Shown here: one piece after another, positions 17,401 to 26,071 of the stretch | Numbering within the stretch: the stretch's first letter is position 1 | How the letters are laid out: every line of letters begins with the position of its first letter | DNA from: Carnobacterium_B sp040274945 | GTDB lineage: Bacteria; Bacillota; Bacilli; Lactobacillales; Carnobacteriaceae | Length of the DNA: 64,000 nt | Direction of reading: 5' to 3' | NCBI RefSeq assembly: GCF_040274945.1 | Contig: NZ_JBEMAR010000001.1 | Location: 248,001 to 312,000 of the forward strand | The notes under the pieces: generated by a model | Database searches by the model: none | Seen by the model: the letters and a program-made list of their open reading frames with translations, nothing else | What the model was told of the DNA's origin: nothing | Position numbers and translations under genes: made by a program

Positions 17401-18777
17401 TTAGTTCTGTATTTTTCTTAGGCAGCTAATAAAAAAGCCGTCTGTTCCAAAATCATGCGGATAAAGTTGAAGAAATCCGTCTTTCAGGCAACCTGATAGT
17501 GATTCTTCAGTTCTAACAGGAACTTTTTCAAAATCAGCATGTGCCGCTAGAAAGTTCTCAACCGTTTCTTTATTTTCCTCATTTGCTATTGTACACGTAC
17601 TGTAAACTAAAAGTCCACCTACTTTTAGTTTTGGAGCTACTTGTTCTAAAATACCAAGCTGTATTTTTTGAAGATTCAACAAATCTTTTTCTTTTTTAGT
17701 GTACTTGATATCAGGCTTACGTCTCATTAATCCTAAACCAGAACACGGCGCATCTACTAATATACGGTCAAATTGTTCGTCTGAGAACTCTTGATCTACA
17801 TTCCTAGCATCTAATTTCATTGCTGTTACCACATCTTCCACATGCATTCTTTTAGCATTTTCGGTAATCAAAGCTACTTTGTGTTCATGAAGATCAAGTG
17901 CCGTTACTTTTCCACCCTCTTCAACAGATAAGTAAGAAGCAATATGTGTTGTTTTACCACCTGGAGCAGCACAAGCATCCAATACTTGATGATGTGGTTC
18001 AAGTTGTAAAGCTGGTGCAACTAATTGAGATGATTCGTCTTGAATCGTTAATTGTCCAGATTGAAACAGTGGTGAAGAAGCAAAGTGTCCACCATCACTG
18101 ACGATACCAACTGGAGAAATCATACTTTTCCGAACATCAAATCCTTCTTCTTCCATAGCTTCTAACGCTTCTTCAACCGTCAAAAACTTCTCATTTACTC
18201 GTGCGCTTGAATGGCTCGGACGGAGTAACGACTCACCTAATTTTTTAGTTTCTTCTAATCCAATATCTGCAGTGAATTTTTCTACTAGCCATCTTGGCAT
18301 GCTCAACTCAATGCTTAAACGTTCAATTGGGTCTGCGATTTTCTCAACACTAGGAAATCCATTACGGTCAGCATTTCTTAGAACGCCATTTATAAACTTA
18401 CTGATTCCAACGTGACCTTTTTTCTTAGCTACTTCAACAGCTTCAAATAAAATAGCATGAACCGGGATTTTATCTAAATAAATCATTTGATAAATGGACA
18501 ATCTTAGTAGATTTCGTACCCAGATATCAATTTTTTTATCTTCATTTAAAAATGGAGACAAGTAAAAATCCAATGTTAATTTACGCTGTAGAACACCATA
18601 TACCAATTCTGTTAATAAGCGCGCATCAGCTGCACTTAGTTTGTTTTTTTGAATGGCTTCGTTGATCAACAAATTCGAATACGAACCCGTTTTATCTGTT
18701 CGTTCCAAAATCGACATCGCTAAATAACGACTTGTTTTCTTAACATTTCTTTTTTCAGGTGTTTGATTAGTTTCCAT
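17401..18777 (-). CDS. rsmB: 16S rRNA (cytosine-967-C5)-methyltransferase RsmB
   Basis: SAM-dependent m5C methyltransferase of 16S rRNA. 458 aa. An N-terminal NusB-like RNA-binding domain (about 15-150) precedes the Rossmann domain. SAM motif is DACAAPGGKTT (267-277), motif IV DAPCSG (342-347; C345), and the nucleophile region STC (393-395; C395). The start overlaps the end of fmt by 11 bases. Last gene of coaBC-priA-def-fmt-rsmB; no terminator is evident after it. Confidence 0.96.
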   Translation of the reverse strand: METNQTPEKRNVKKTSRYLAMSILERTDKTGSYSNLLINEAIQKNKLSAADARLLTELVYGVLQRKLTLDFYLSPFLNEDKKIDIWVRNLLRLSIYQMIYLDKIPVHAILFEAVEVAKKKGHVGISKFINGVLRNADRNGFPSVEKIADPIERLSIELSMPRWLVEKFTADIGLEETKKLGESLLRPSHSSARVNEKFLTVEEALEAMEEEGFDVRKSMISPVGIVSDGGHFASSPLFQSGQLTIQDESSQLVAPALQLEPHHQVLDACAAPGGKTTHIASYLSVEEGGKVTALDLHEHKVALITENAKRMHVEDVVTAMKLDARNVDQEFSDEQFDRILVDAPCSGLGLMRRKPDIKYTKKEKDLLNLQKIQLGILEQVAPKLKVGGLLVYSTCTIANEENKETVENFLAAHADFEKVPVRTEESLSGCLKDGFLQLYPHDFGTDGFFISCLRKIQN

Positions 18778-19720
18778 TTGACCCTACCTTTTCTCCAACT
18801 TTTAGTTGGCTGCCCACTCCACTTAAAAAAGCCATGACAGTCATTTTACTTTTCCCAGCTGGTTGAACTTCATTTATTTTTACAACTGTTTGATTCCCAC
18901 AAGCTATATAGATCGCTTCTTTTTCAATCCGTATAATGGTTCCGGGAACAGCTGTTGTTTTTTCTTCAGTAGGTGTCACATCCCATAACTTCAGTCTGCT
19001 TCCCTCTAATAAAGTATACGCTACTGGCCAAGGGCGCATGCCACGAACTTGATAATCGACTTCGGCTGCTGTTTTAGTCCAATCCACCAATTCTTCTTCA
19101 CGTTTAATGTTTGTCGAATAAGTAACTTCCTCTTCATTTTGCTTTACTGGCGTGATATCTCCAGCCAATAACTTAGGCAAGGTATCCATTAATAAGTCTT
19201 TACCTAAGGCACTTAAACGATCAAATAACGTTCCAACATCGTCATTCCGAGTAATGTCTAAAGCTTTTTGTGAGAGTATATCTCCTGCATCCATTTTTTT
19301 CTCCATGTACATAATAGAAACACCAGTCTCTTTTTCGCCTTTCATAAGAGCATAGTGGACTGGAGCGCCACCACGATACTTAGGCAACAAAGAAGCATGT
19401 ACATTGATTGCGCCATATTTAGGAACAGATAATAATTTTTGTGGTAGAAATTGACCAAACGCTGCAGTAATGATCAGGTCTGGTTCAAGAGCGATTAGTG
19501 CCTCCATTTCAGAAGAACCCGAAATTTTTTCTGGTTGAAAAACGGGCAAACCGTGTTGAACAGCAGCTGCCTTAACAGGTGAAGCCGTCAAGGTTTTCTT
19601 TCTTCCTACCGGTCTATCTGGTTGAGTGACCACTGCTATCACTTCATACTCTGAATCAATCAATGCTTCTAAAATTGGAACGGAAAAAGCAGGAGTTCCC
19701 ATAAATACGATTTTTATCAT
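18767..19720 (-). CDS. fmt: Methionyl-tRNA formyltransferase
   Basis: Formylates initiator Met-tRNA using 10-formyl-tetrahydrofolate. 317 aa. Catalytic N106 and H108 (INVHASLLPKYRG) and D144 (MDAGDIL) are present, and the C-terminal OB-like tRNA-binding domain covers about 205-310. The ATG overlaps the stop codon of def (ATGA), matching the classic def-fmt pair whose products install and remove the formyl group. Confidence 0.98.
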   Translation of the reverse strand: MIKIVFMGTPAFSVPILEALIDSEYEVIAVVTQPDRPVGRKKTLTASPVKAAAVQHGLPVFQPEKISGSSEMEALIALEPDLIITAAFGQFLPQKLLSVPKYGAINVHASLLPKYRGGAPVHYALMKGEKETGVSIMYMEKKMDAGDILSQKALDITRNDDVGTLFDRLSALGKDLLMDTLPKLLAGDITPVKQNEEEVTYSTNIKREEELVDWTKTAAEVDYQVRGMRPWPVAYTLLEGSRLKLWDVTPTEEKTTAVPGTIIRIEKEAIYIACGNQTVVKINEVQPAGKSKMTVMAFLSGVGSQLKVGEKVGSNGN

Positions 19721-20211
19721 TCTAGATTCGCCTCCATATAACTTTCTAAATCTTCGGGTTTAATTTTTTGAATAATCTTATCTGTAAATAACTTTCCATC
19801 TAAGTGTTCCAACTCATGCTGGAATGCACGTGCAAGATAATCATCAGCTTCCACTTCAAATTCATCTCCATTACGGTCATAAAATCTTAACACGATAGTA
19901 TCGGCTCTTTTTATTGTCCCGTATACTTCTGGAAAACTTAAACAACCTTCTACATCAATGGTTTCACCAGTTGATTGTACAATTTGTGGATTGATCATTT
20001 CAAACAATCCTGATTCTTCGTCAATTTCTACTAAAGCTAGTCTAAGATTGCTGTTTACTTGTGGAGCTGCAATTCCAATACCATCATTTGCAACCATAGT
20101 ATCATGCATATCTTCTAATAATTGGATGATTTCATCTGTAATTTCCTCTACTTCTTTTGTAGGAGTAGTCAGTAGTGCATTTGGGTAAGTTAATATTGGT
20201 AATACGGACAT
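19717..20211 (-). CDS. def: Peptide deformylase
   Basis: Metalloenzyme removing the N-formyl group from nascent proteins. 164 aa from the chosen ATG, which has an AAAGAGGGT site upstream; a 12-codon extension is possible but lacks a site. Motifs: GIGIAAPQ (44-51), EGCLS (88-92, C90 metal ligand), HELEH (132-136). The short type-1-like length and the operon position identify the ylo-region def. Many Lactobacillales carry a second, longer type-2 enzyme elsewhere. Confidence 0.96.
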   Translation of the reverse strand: MSVLPILTYPNALLTTPTKEVEEITDEIIQLLEDMHDTMVANDGIGIAAPQVNSNLRLALVEIDEESGLFEMINPQIVQSTGETIDVEGCLSFPEVYGTIKRADTIVLRFYDRNGDEFEVEADDYLARAFQHELEHLDGKLFTDKIIQKIKPEDLESYMEANLE

Positions 20212-20259
20212 GATTGACCCTCTTTCTTTTAAACTATTTAATAACATAAAGCTTAAGTG

Positions 20260-22674
20260 CTAGATAAAATTCATTGGCTCCGAGTCAATAGCAATTTGTA
20301 ACCCTTTAGCCATTTCTCTTTGAGATTCCACTAAGATCGTTTGCAAAACAGCCTTTAAATGCGGCTCGCTTTTGTATTTAATAATTGTTTGGTAATAATA
20401 GCGATTGTTCATACGAGCAACAGCTTTTGGTGTTGGCCCTAACATAATGGTCTCTGGTTGCAACTGTGGCTTAATGTGTTGAACGATTTGTTGCATTTTC
20501 TTCGCAGCTTTTAGTTCTTCTTCATGACTAGTTGTGATCAAAATTGTATAGAAATAAGGCGGATAATTCCCACGATGTCGTAACATCATTTCTTGTTTAT
20601 AGAATGTATCGTAATCATGTTCTTTAGCTAACTGAATCGCATAATGCTCAGGATTAAAGGTTTGAACGATTACTTCACCTGTTAGTTCAGCTCTTCCAGC
20701 ACGTCCACTTACTTGTGTTAACAACTGGAATGTCCGCTCACTCGCTCTAAAGTCAGGCAAGCCTAATCCTGTATCTGCATTCAAAACACCCACCAAAGTA
20801 ATATTGGGGAAATCTAACCCTTTTGCAATCATTTGTGTACCCAATAAAATGTCCGCTTCGCCATTTCCAAAAGAAGCTAACAACTTTTCATGCGCCCCTT
20901 TTTTACGCGTTGTATCCACATCCATGCGAATCACTTTTGCTTCTGGCAAAACATCTCTTAATTCTTCTTCAATCTTTTGCGTTCCAGTACCATAATAGCG
21001 TATCTTACTTCCTCTGCAACTTGGACAAGTATGTGGAATGTTTTCTTCATGACCACAATAATGGCATTTCATTGTTTTTGTATCCATGTGCAACGTTAAG
21101 GATATATCGCAATTCGGACAAGGCAAGACAAATCCGCAGTCTCGACACATCACAAAAGAAGAATAGCCACGTCTATTCAATAACAACACAATTTGTTCTT
21201 TTTTTGCTATTCGATCTCGTATCTTTTCTTGTAAAAGAACTGAGAAACTGCTACGATTAGCGTTTTTTAATTCTTCTCTCATATCGACAACTTCAACATC
21301 AGGTAAGCCTTTTTGATTGACTCGTGTTGGCAATTCCAACAATTTATACACGTTTTTTTGCGCTCTGGCTCTCGACTCTAATGAAGGAGTAGCACTTCCT
21401 AAAATAACAGGACAGTTATGGTAATTTGCTCTCCATATTGCTACATCCCTAGCATGATACCTTGGGTTTTCATCTTGTTTATACGTAGCTTCGTGCTCTT
21501 CATCAATAATAATCACTCCGATATTTTTAACCGGTGCAAAAATTGATGACCGAGCACCTACTACAACCCGAGCTTCGCCACGTTCAATTTTTCGCCATTC
21601 GTCATATTTTTCACCAACAGACAACCCACTGTGCAAAACGGCTACTTCTTCTCCAAATCGCCCTTTAAAATGATTCACCATTTGTGGAGTCAATGCTATC
21701 TCAGGAACAAGCATCAAAGCACTTTTATTGTTTTGAAGGGTCTGAGCAATGGTCTGCAAATAAATTTCCGTCTTCCCACTTCCAGTTACCCCTTTTAGCA
21801 TGAAAACTTCCGTTCTTTCTTCAGATACAGCTTTCAAAATAGGTTGAATCGCATTTTGTTGTCCTTCATTCAGTTGAAAGGATACGGTTTGTCTAAAGGT
21901 CTTATCTTTAAACGGATCACGGTAAACCTCAACTTCTTCAATCGTTAACCACCCTTTTTTTTCACCTGTTCGAATATCCGCTGCTGTAAGCTCCGTATTT
22001 TTAGTAAGTTCATTCACACTGATTGTTTGCTCATTGAATGATTGCAATACATCAAGAAGAAGGCGTTGTTTTGGACCTCGTTTGCCTAAAGTTAGTTTTT
22101 CATCTTCAAACTGCTCAAAGGATAAATTCGCTCGAACCATTCTTTTTTTCTTGGTCTTTGCCTGATTTTTAACTTCGTATATTACTTCAACAGCATCTTT
22201 TTTCTTTAACTCGATCAACTGCGGCAAGATGGCTCTTTCTTCCGCTTCTTCCCATTTGATTTCATTTTTTCCTTTGAACAGTTCAAAAAATAAGTCTTCA
22301 GAAATTTCATCAATGAGTCGGATTTTTTTTTCATATTTTGCTTTTAATATAGCTGGCAACATTGTTTGGTAACACGTTATTTGAAAGGCATACGTTTTGC
22401 GCGCCATTTCTTTGCCCAATAACAGCATTTCTTTATCAAGAACCGCTGTTAAGTCCATTAGACCAACAATGGGTTTTAACTCGCCTTCATAATCTGTTGA
22501 GTGAGTAATATCAACAACAAAGCCTTGGACTTGCCTAGTTCCTTGACCAAACGGAACGGCCACACGCATTCCTTGAACAATATCTTGTTCGAATTCAGAA
22601 GGAATACGATAATCATAAGGTTTGTTTGTCTGCATTGTTGGAACATCCACAATTACTTTAGCAATTGAAACCAC
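20260..22674 (-). CDS. priA: Primosomal protein N' (replication restart helicase PriA)
   Basis: Superfamily 2 3'-5' helicase that reloads the replisome at stalled forks. 804 aa. N-terminal 3'-DNA-binding domain; Walker A GVTGSGKT (295-302); DEEH box (391-394). A zinc region at about 505-550 holds eight cysteines in paired CxxC units (CRDC, CPNC, CHYC, CPSC). Full length. It starts 14 bases after coaBC and is co-transcribed with it. Confidence 0.98.
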   Translation of the reverse strand: MVSIAKVIVDVPTMQTNKPYDYRIPSEFEQDIVQGMRVAVPFGQGTRQVQGFVVDITHSTDYEGELKPIVGLMDLTAVLDKEMLLLGKEMARKTYAFQITCYQTMLPAILKAKYEKKIRLIDEISEDLFFELFKGKNEIKWEEAEERAILPQLIELKKKDAVEVIYEVKNQAKTKKKRMVRANLSFEQFEDEKLTLGKRGPKQRLLLDVLQSFNEQTISVNELTKNTELTAADIRTGEKKGWLTIEEVEVYRDPFKDKTFRQTVSFQLNEGQQNAIQPILKAVSEERTEVFMLKGVTGSGKTEIYLQTIAQTLQNNKSALMLVPEIALTPQMVNHFKGRFGEEVAVLHSGLSVGEKYDEWRKIERGEARVVVGARSSIFAPVKNIGVIIIDEEHEATYKQDENPRYHARDVAIWRANYHNCPVILGSATPSLESRARAQKNVYKLLELPTRVNQKGLPDVEVVDMREELKNANRSSFSVLLQEKIRDRIAKKEQIVLLLNRRGYSSFVMCRDCGFVLPCPNCDISLTLHMDTKTMKCHYCGHEENIPHTCPSCRGSKIRYYGTGTQKIEEELRDVLPEAKVIRMDVDTTRKKGAHEKLLASFGNGEADILLGTQMIAKGLDFPNITLVGVLNADTGLGLPDFRASERTFQLLTQVSGRAGRAELTGEVIVQTFNPEHYAIQLAKEHDYDTFYKQEMMLRHRGNYPPYFYTILITTSHEEELKAAKKMQQIVQHIKPQLQPETIMLGPTPKAVARMNNRYYYQTIIKYKSEPHLKAVLQTILVESQREMAKGLQIAIDSEPMNFI

Positions 22675-22688
22675 TCATTCTCACACCT

Positions 22689-23894
22689 TTACTTTTTCAT
22701 TTTAGTAAGAGCAACGGCTAAAATTTCTTCCGCTATTGCTTGCTTACTATTTACTTTCAATTCTATTGGCTGTTCATCTGTCATAAAAATAGTTACTTCA
22801 TTTGTATCTTTATTAAATCCTGCATAGGGTTTAGATACATCATTGGCTACAATCATATCTGCATTTTTCTTTTTTAGTTTTCCTTGAGCATACTCTTCAA
22901 CATTGTGCGTTTCAGCAGCAAACCCAATTAAAAATTGGTCGTTTTTCTGACTCCCTAAAGTAGCTAGTATGTCTGTATTCTTGACCAATGTCAGTGTCAT
23001 TTCTTGTTCACTTTTCTTAATTTTTTTATTCGCAACATGATCTGGACGGTAGTCAGACACTGCTGCCGCCATAATAACGATTGCTGCCTCTTTAAATTCA
23101 GCATTTATTGCTTGATGCATTTGTTCAGCAGTCTCAACAGATACTATCTCTACCCCATAAGGTGTCTTTAGTGTCTTGGAAGTAGAGATCAAACAAACTT
23201 CTGCTCCTAGATCACGAGCAGCACTAGCTAAACTGTATCCCATTTTACCCGAAGAATCATTTGTAATATAGCGAACAGGGTCGATTCTTTCTTTAGTTCC
23301 ACCAGCTGTTATGACAACTTTTTTATTTTTTAACGGCAAATGAGTTTCTTTTTGGATTAAAAAATTTTGAATGGTTTCAACAATCTTTTCTGGTTCAGGA
23401 AAACGCCCTTTTCCCTCGTATCCTTCAGCTAGAAAACCTGTGTCTGGTTCCATAATAAAATGTCCATCGTTTTCTAACGACTGAAAATTTCTTATCGTGG
23501 CTGCATTTTCAAGCATATGCTCATTCATAGCAGGTACAATAAAAACAGGTGCTGTGGTAGCCAATAATGCAGTAGTCACAAAGTTGTCTCCAATGCCATG
23601 CGCTATCTTCGCTAACGTATTGGCTGTTGCTGGAGCAATTACGGCTAAATCTGACCAGTCCGCCAAATGAATATGACTAACTTTGTCGCCCTCGCGTTCA
23701 TCAAATGTATCTGTATATACATGGTACTTGCTCAAAATTTGAAACGTTAAAGGGGTAACAAATTCTGTTGCAGATTCCGTCATAGCTACTCTAACAATAG
23801 CTCCTGCTTTTATTAAACGCCTCACCAAATCACAAGCCTTATAAACCGCAATACCCCCGGTAACGTATACAGCAACTTTTTTTCCTTTTAACAA
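22689..23894 (-). CDS. coaBC: Bifunctional phosphopantothenoylcysteine decarboxylase / phosphopantothenate-cysteine ligase
   Basis: Two steps of coenzyme A synthesis. 401 aa. The N-terminal flavoprotein CoaC domain (1-180) has GGIAVYKA, H74 and the PAMN loop with N124. The CoaB ligase domain starts near 190 (ITAGGTKERIDPVRYITN) and has the nucleotide-binding KKIKKS-type segment. At the position of the E. coli CoaC redox cysteine (C158) this protein has E157 (LAEGYEGKGR); see findings. The TTG at 23894 is preceded by CAGGAGG with 8-base spacing; an ATG closer to the site is too near. Confidence 0.94.
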   Translation of the reverse strand: MLKGKKVAVYVTGGIAVYKACDLVRRLIKAGAIVRVAMTESATEFVTPLTFQILSKYHVYTDTFDEREGDKVSHIHLADWSDLAVIAPATANTLAKIAHGIGDNFVTTALLATTAPVFIVPAMNEHMLENAATIRNFQSLENDGHFIMEPDTGFLAEGYEGKGRFPEPEKIVETIQNFLIQKETHLPLKNKKVVITAGGTKERIDPVRYITNDSSGKMGYSLASAARDLGAEVCLISTSKTLKTPYGVEIVSVETAEQMHQAINAEFKEAAIVIMAAAVSDYRPDHVANKKIKKSEQEMTLTLVKNTDILATLGSQKNDQFLIGFAAETHNVEEYAQGKLKKKNADMIVANDVSKPYAGFNKDTNEVTIFMTDEQPIELKVNSKQAIAEEILAVALTKMKK

Positions 23895-23944
23895 CTGGCA
23901 TTCCTCCTGACAAAACCTTGAAATTAATGTTGCTTCTCTTTCCT

Positions 23945-23973
23945 ATTTTACTAGAAATAAAAGCATTTGTCTT
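23945..23973 (-). promoter_or_regulatory. Candidate promoter of coaBC-priA-def-fmt-rsmB
   Basis: Minus strand AAGACA (23973-23968), 17-base spacer, TAAAAT (23950-23945), about 50 bases before the coaBC start. 4 of 6 and 5 of 6 matches. Confidence 0.45.
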
Positions 23974-24036
23974 AACTATCCGCCAATTCTTAGTATTAAT
24001 GAATTTACCCTATTTAGTATGGCTAGATTTCAAAAT

Positions 24037-24080
24037 AAAAATGCTTCAAAGTAAGAAAACCATTACTTTGAAGCACTTTT
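24037..24080 (-). terminator. Intrinsic terminator after rpoZ
   Basis: Stem TGCTTCAAAGTAA / TTACTTTGAAGCA (13 bp), 8-base loop, T-run on the minus strand, 12 bases past the rpoZ stop codon. Confidence 0.85.
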
Positions 24081-24091
24081 TGTTATGTGTC

Positions 24092-24307
24092 TTATTCTTC
24101 TGGTCCAACCGTTACTGGATCAATAACTAAATCTCCATTATTAATTTCTTCTAATGCACGTCCAACATTTTTATGTGAACGATAGTTTTCTAACATCGGC
24201 ATTGAACCTTCATCCAGTTCATGCGCACGCTTGCTTGCTAACGTAACTAATGAATATTTAGATTCAATTTTTTCTAATAAGCTATCAATAGATGGTTCTA
24301 ACATCAT
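24092..24307 (-). CDS. rpoZ: DNA-directed RNA polymerase omega subunit
   Basis: 71 aa subunit that helps assemble RNA polymerase. The omega core SIDSLLEKIESKYSLVTLASKRA is typical (conserved Y, S/T, and K-R-A). It follows gmk by 4 bases, the conserved gmk-rpoZ pair, and ends at a strong terminator. Two adjacent ATGs are possible starts; the first sits about 10 bases after GGAG. Confidence 0.95.
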   Translation of the reverse strand: MMLEPSIDSLLEKIESKYSLVTLASKRAHELDEGSMPMLENYRSHKNVGRALEEINNGDLVIDPVTVGPEE

Positions 24308-24311
24308 GATT

Positions 24312-24926
24312 TTACAACTCCTTGATCATTTTTTTATAACGCTGTATAACGCGTGAAACTTTTAAGTGTTCACTTTCAATGATTTGTTTGACTTTTCTAA
24401 CAGCATTTTCAACTTTATCGTTTTCAACCGCATAATCATAATAACGCATTAAATCAATTTCTTCAATTGCTTTTGTCATGCGTTGTTCGATTATAGCCAT
24501 TTCATCTGTTCCACGACCAACAATACGTGATTTTAATTCTTTTAAATCTGGCGGTGTTAAAAAGATAAATATTCCTTCAGGCATTTTTTCTCGAACTTGA
24601 AGAGCTCCTTGAACTTCAATTTCTAAAAATACGTCTTTGCCGCTCTGTAGCGTTTTTTCAACATATTCAAGAGGAGTTCCATAATAGTTTCCTACATATT
24701 CAGCATATTCCAATAATCCTCCACTTTCAATCAAAGCTTCAAATTCTTCTTTTGTCCTGAAAAAGTAATCTATTCCATCTCGTTCTCCTGCTCTTTGTTT
24801 TCGAGTTGTCATTGAAATTGAATAATCAAAATCATTATCGCCGCTCTCAAATATTGCCTGTCTTACTGTCCCTTTTCCTACCCCAGATGGTCCAGAAAGA
24901 ACAATTAAAAGTCCACGTTCAGTCAT
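24312..24926 (-). CDS. gmk: Guanylate kinase
   Basis: Phosphorylates GMP to GDP with ATP; essential in purine salvage and for clearing (p)ppGpp-linked precursors. 204 aa from ATG at 24926, with AGGAAGG upstream; the longer frame adds 21 residues without a site. P-loop GPSGVGKGT (12-20), the GMP-binding SMTTRKQRAGERDG stretch, and the lid region GRGTDEM are all present. Confidence 0.97.
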   Translation of the reverse strand: MTERGLLIVLSGPSGVGKGTVRQAIFESGDNDFDYSISMTTRKQRAGERDGIDYFFRTKEEFEALIESGGLLEYAEYVGNYYGTPLEYVEKTLQSGKDVFLEIEVQGALQVREKMPEGIFIFLTPPDLKELKSRIVGRGTDEMAIIEQRMTKAIEEIDLMRYYDYAVENDKVENAVRKVKQIIESEHLKVSRVIQRYKKMIKEL

Positions 24927-25001
24927 GTCAAAATCCTTCCTATCATCAAAATGTTCAACTATTCGTTGCCTATTATCAAAATCTAACAAATTCCAACTTG
25001 T

Positions 25002-25217
25002 TTAAGTAGTTAAAAACTGTTTAAGAGTATCCATTTCTTCATTTGTGAATGTAAGGCCTTTTCCCATCTTATCGTGGTCAGGACTCCACTCACGAATATC
25101 AAATTTAGGAGGATTTCCATTCCAACAAACTAAATTTAATTCTTTGCGCCATCCTTTAGCATTTTCAGAAAGTACGGCTAATTCTTCAACAATCTCAAAA
25201 GAAAATTTTTGATCCAT
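25002..25217 (-). CDS. YdbC-like small protein of the PC4 ssDNA-binding fold family
   Basis: 71 aa, basic and aromatic. The pattern F-x-I-V-E-E-L-A-V-L-S...GWRKELNLVCWNG...PKFDIREWSPDHDKMGKG matches the short YdbC family, which includes a Lactococcus lactis protein with a PC4-like fold that binds single-stranded DNA. That assignment comes from memory of the family. Function in the cell is unknown. It lies 75 bases upstream of gmk on the same strand with no terminator between, so it may be co-transcribed with gmk-rpoZ. Ribosome binding site AGGTG. Confidence 0.75.
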   Translation of the reverse strand: MDQKFSFEIVEELAVLSENAKGWRKELNLVCWNGNPPKFDIREWSPDHDKMGKGLTFTNEEMDTLKQFLTT

Positions 25218-25383
25218 TTATAAACACCTCAACAATCTTTAGCTACTTCTAATTTTTATCTGTTAAAGATAACTTATTCTCCAGTTTAGCATAAAATGCC
25301 ATTTTCTTATAGCTTTTTATTTGCAGAATGGTTTTTTTTACGTACTAATCCCCACTTTCCAAGTATACCAATCAAATTTTTAC

Positions 25384-25432
25384 GCTAAAAAATAAACGTC
25401 AGACCAAGAATCGTATCCTTGATCTAACGTTT
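25384..25432 (-). terminator. Intrinsic terminator of the ntp V-ATPase operon
   Basis: Minus strand AAACGTTAGATCAAG pairs over 15 bp with CTTGGTCTGACGTTT (a few G-U pairs), 9-base loop, followed by ATTTTTTA. It lies 7 bases past the ntpD stop codon. Confidence 0.8.
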
Positions 25433-25438
25433 GCTTTC

Positions 25439-26065
25439 TTAACCCATATCTTTAACTTTCATCAAACGCGTAATCGCTGCTCGTTCACTTTCATCTAATT
25501 TCATTTGAATAAAGTAGATGGTTTCTTCATAACGAGGAATCGTCATGTATTCAAGAGCATTTACTCGGCGACGCGTTTTTTCTATTTCATTTGCCATTAA
25601 TTGACAAGTTTTTTCTATTTCAGATAACTCTAACAGTTGCGTCATAACGTCAGCCATTTGTTCAATTGACGTATCCAGCTCACTATTGGAGTTCAGATAA
25701 CCATAAACCAACTCTTTAGAATCGTCATCATCATTGTAATTAAAATTCATTACGGGCACTTTAACACTCATAATATTTTTTTCATACAAGTCAAGACTGA
25801 CACTGCGAGGTGGAATAGCCACTAATTCTTCAATAAATTTTTCGTTCAATAAAGCTTTTGCCATGACAAAAGACTGCATAGCTTTTGTCAATTTTGCTTC
25901 AACTTCTGCACGCAACTCATTATTTTTACGGATAAGCAGGATAAATTGTCTCATAAGTTCATCTTGCTTATCTTTTAATAATTTATGACCACGGTTTGCT
26001 GTACTCAATTTCCCTTTTAGTGACGCTAATTCCATCCTTGTCGGATTGACATTTAATTTCACCAT
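25439..26065 (-). CDS. ntpD: V-type ATPase subunit D (central stalk)
   Basis: 208 aa coiled-coil rotor shaft of the V1 motor. It opens with VNPTRMELASLKGKLSTA, the family signature, and ends in a long second helix (RRRVNALEYMTIPRYEET is the conserved C-terminal signature). Follows ntpB by 6 bases; last gene of this ntp operon. In Enterococcus hirae ntpH and ntpJ follow; here a terminator follows instead. Confidence 0.96.
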   Translation of the reverse strand: MVKLNVNPTRMELASLKGKLSTANRGHKLLKDKQDELMRQFILLIRKNNELRAEVEAKLTKAMQSFVMAKALLNEKFIEELVAIPPRSVSLDLYEKNIMSVKVPVMNFNYNDDDDSKELVYGYLNSNSELDTSIEQMADVMTQLLELSEIEKTCQLMANEIEKTRRRVNALEYMTIPRYEETIYFIQMKLDESERAAITRLMKVKDMG

Positions 26066-26071
26066 TTAGAC

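Noticed and set aside
17393..17406. 14-base palindrome AACTAAATTTAGTT over the rsmB stop codon
   Set aside because: Pure AT-rich palindrome partly in coding sequence; expected by chance.
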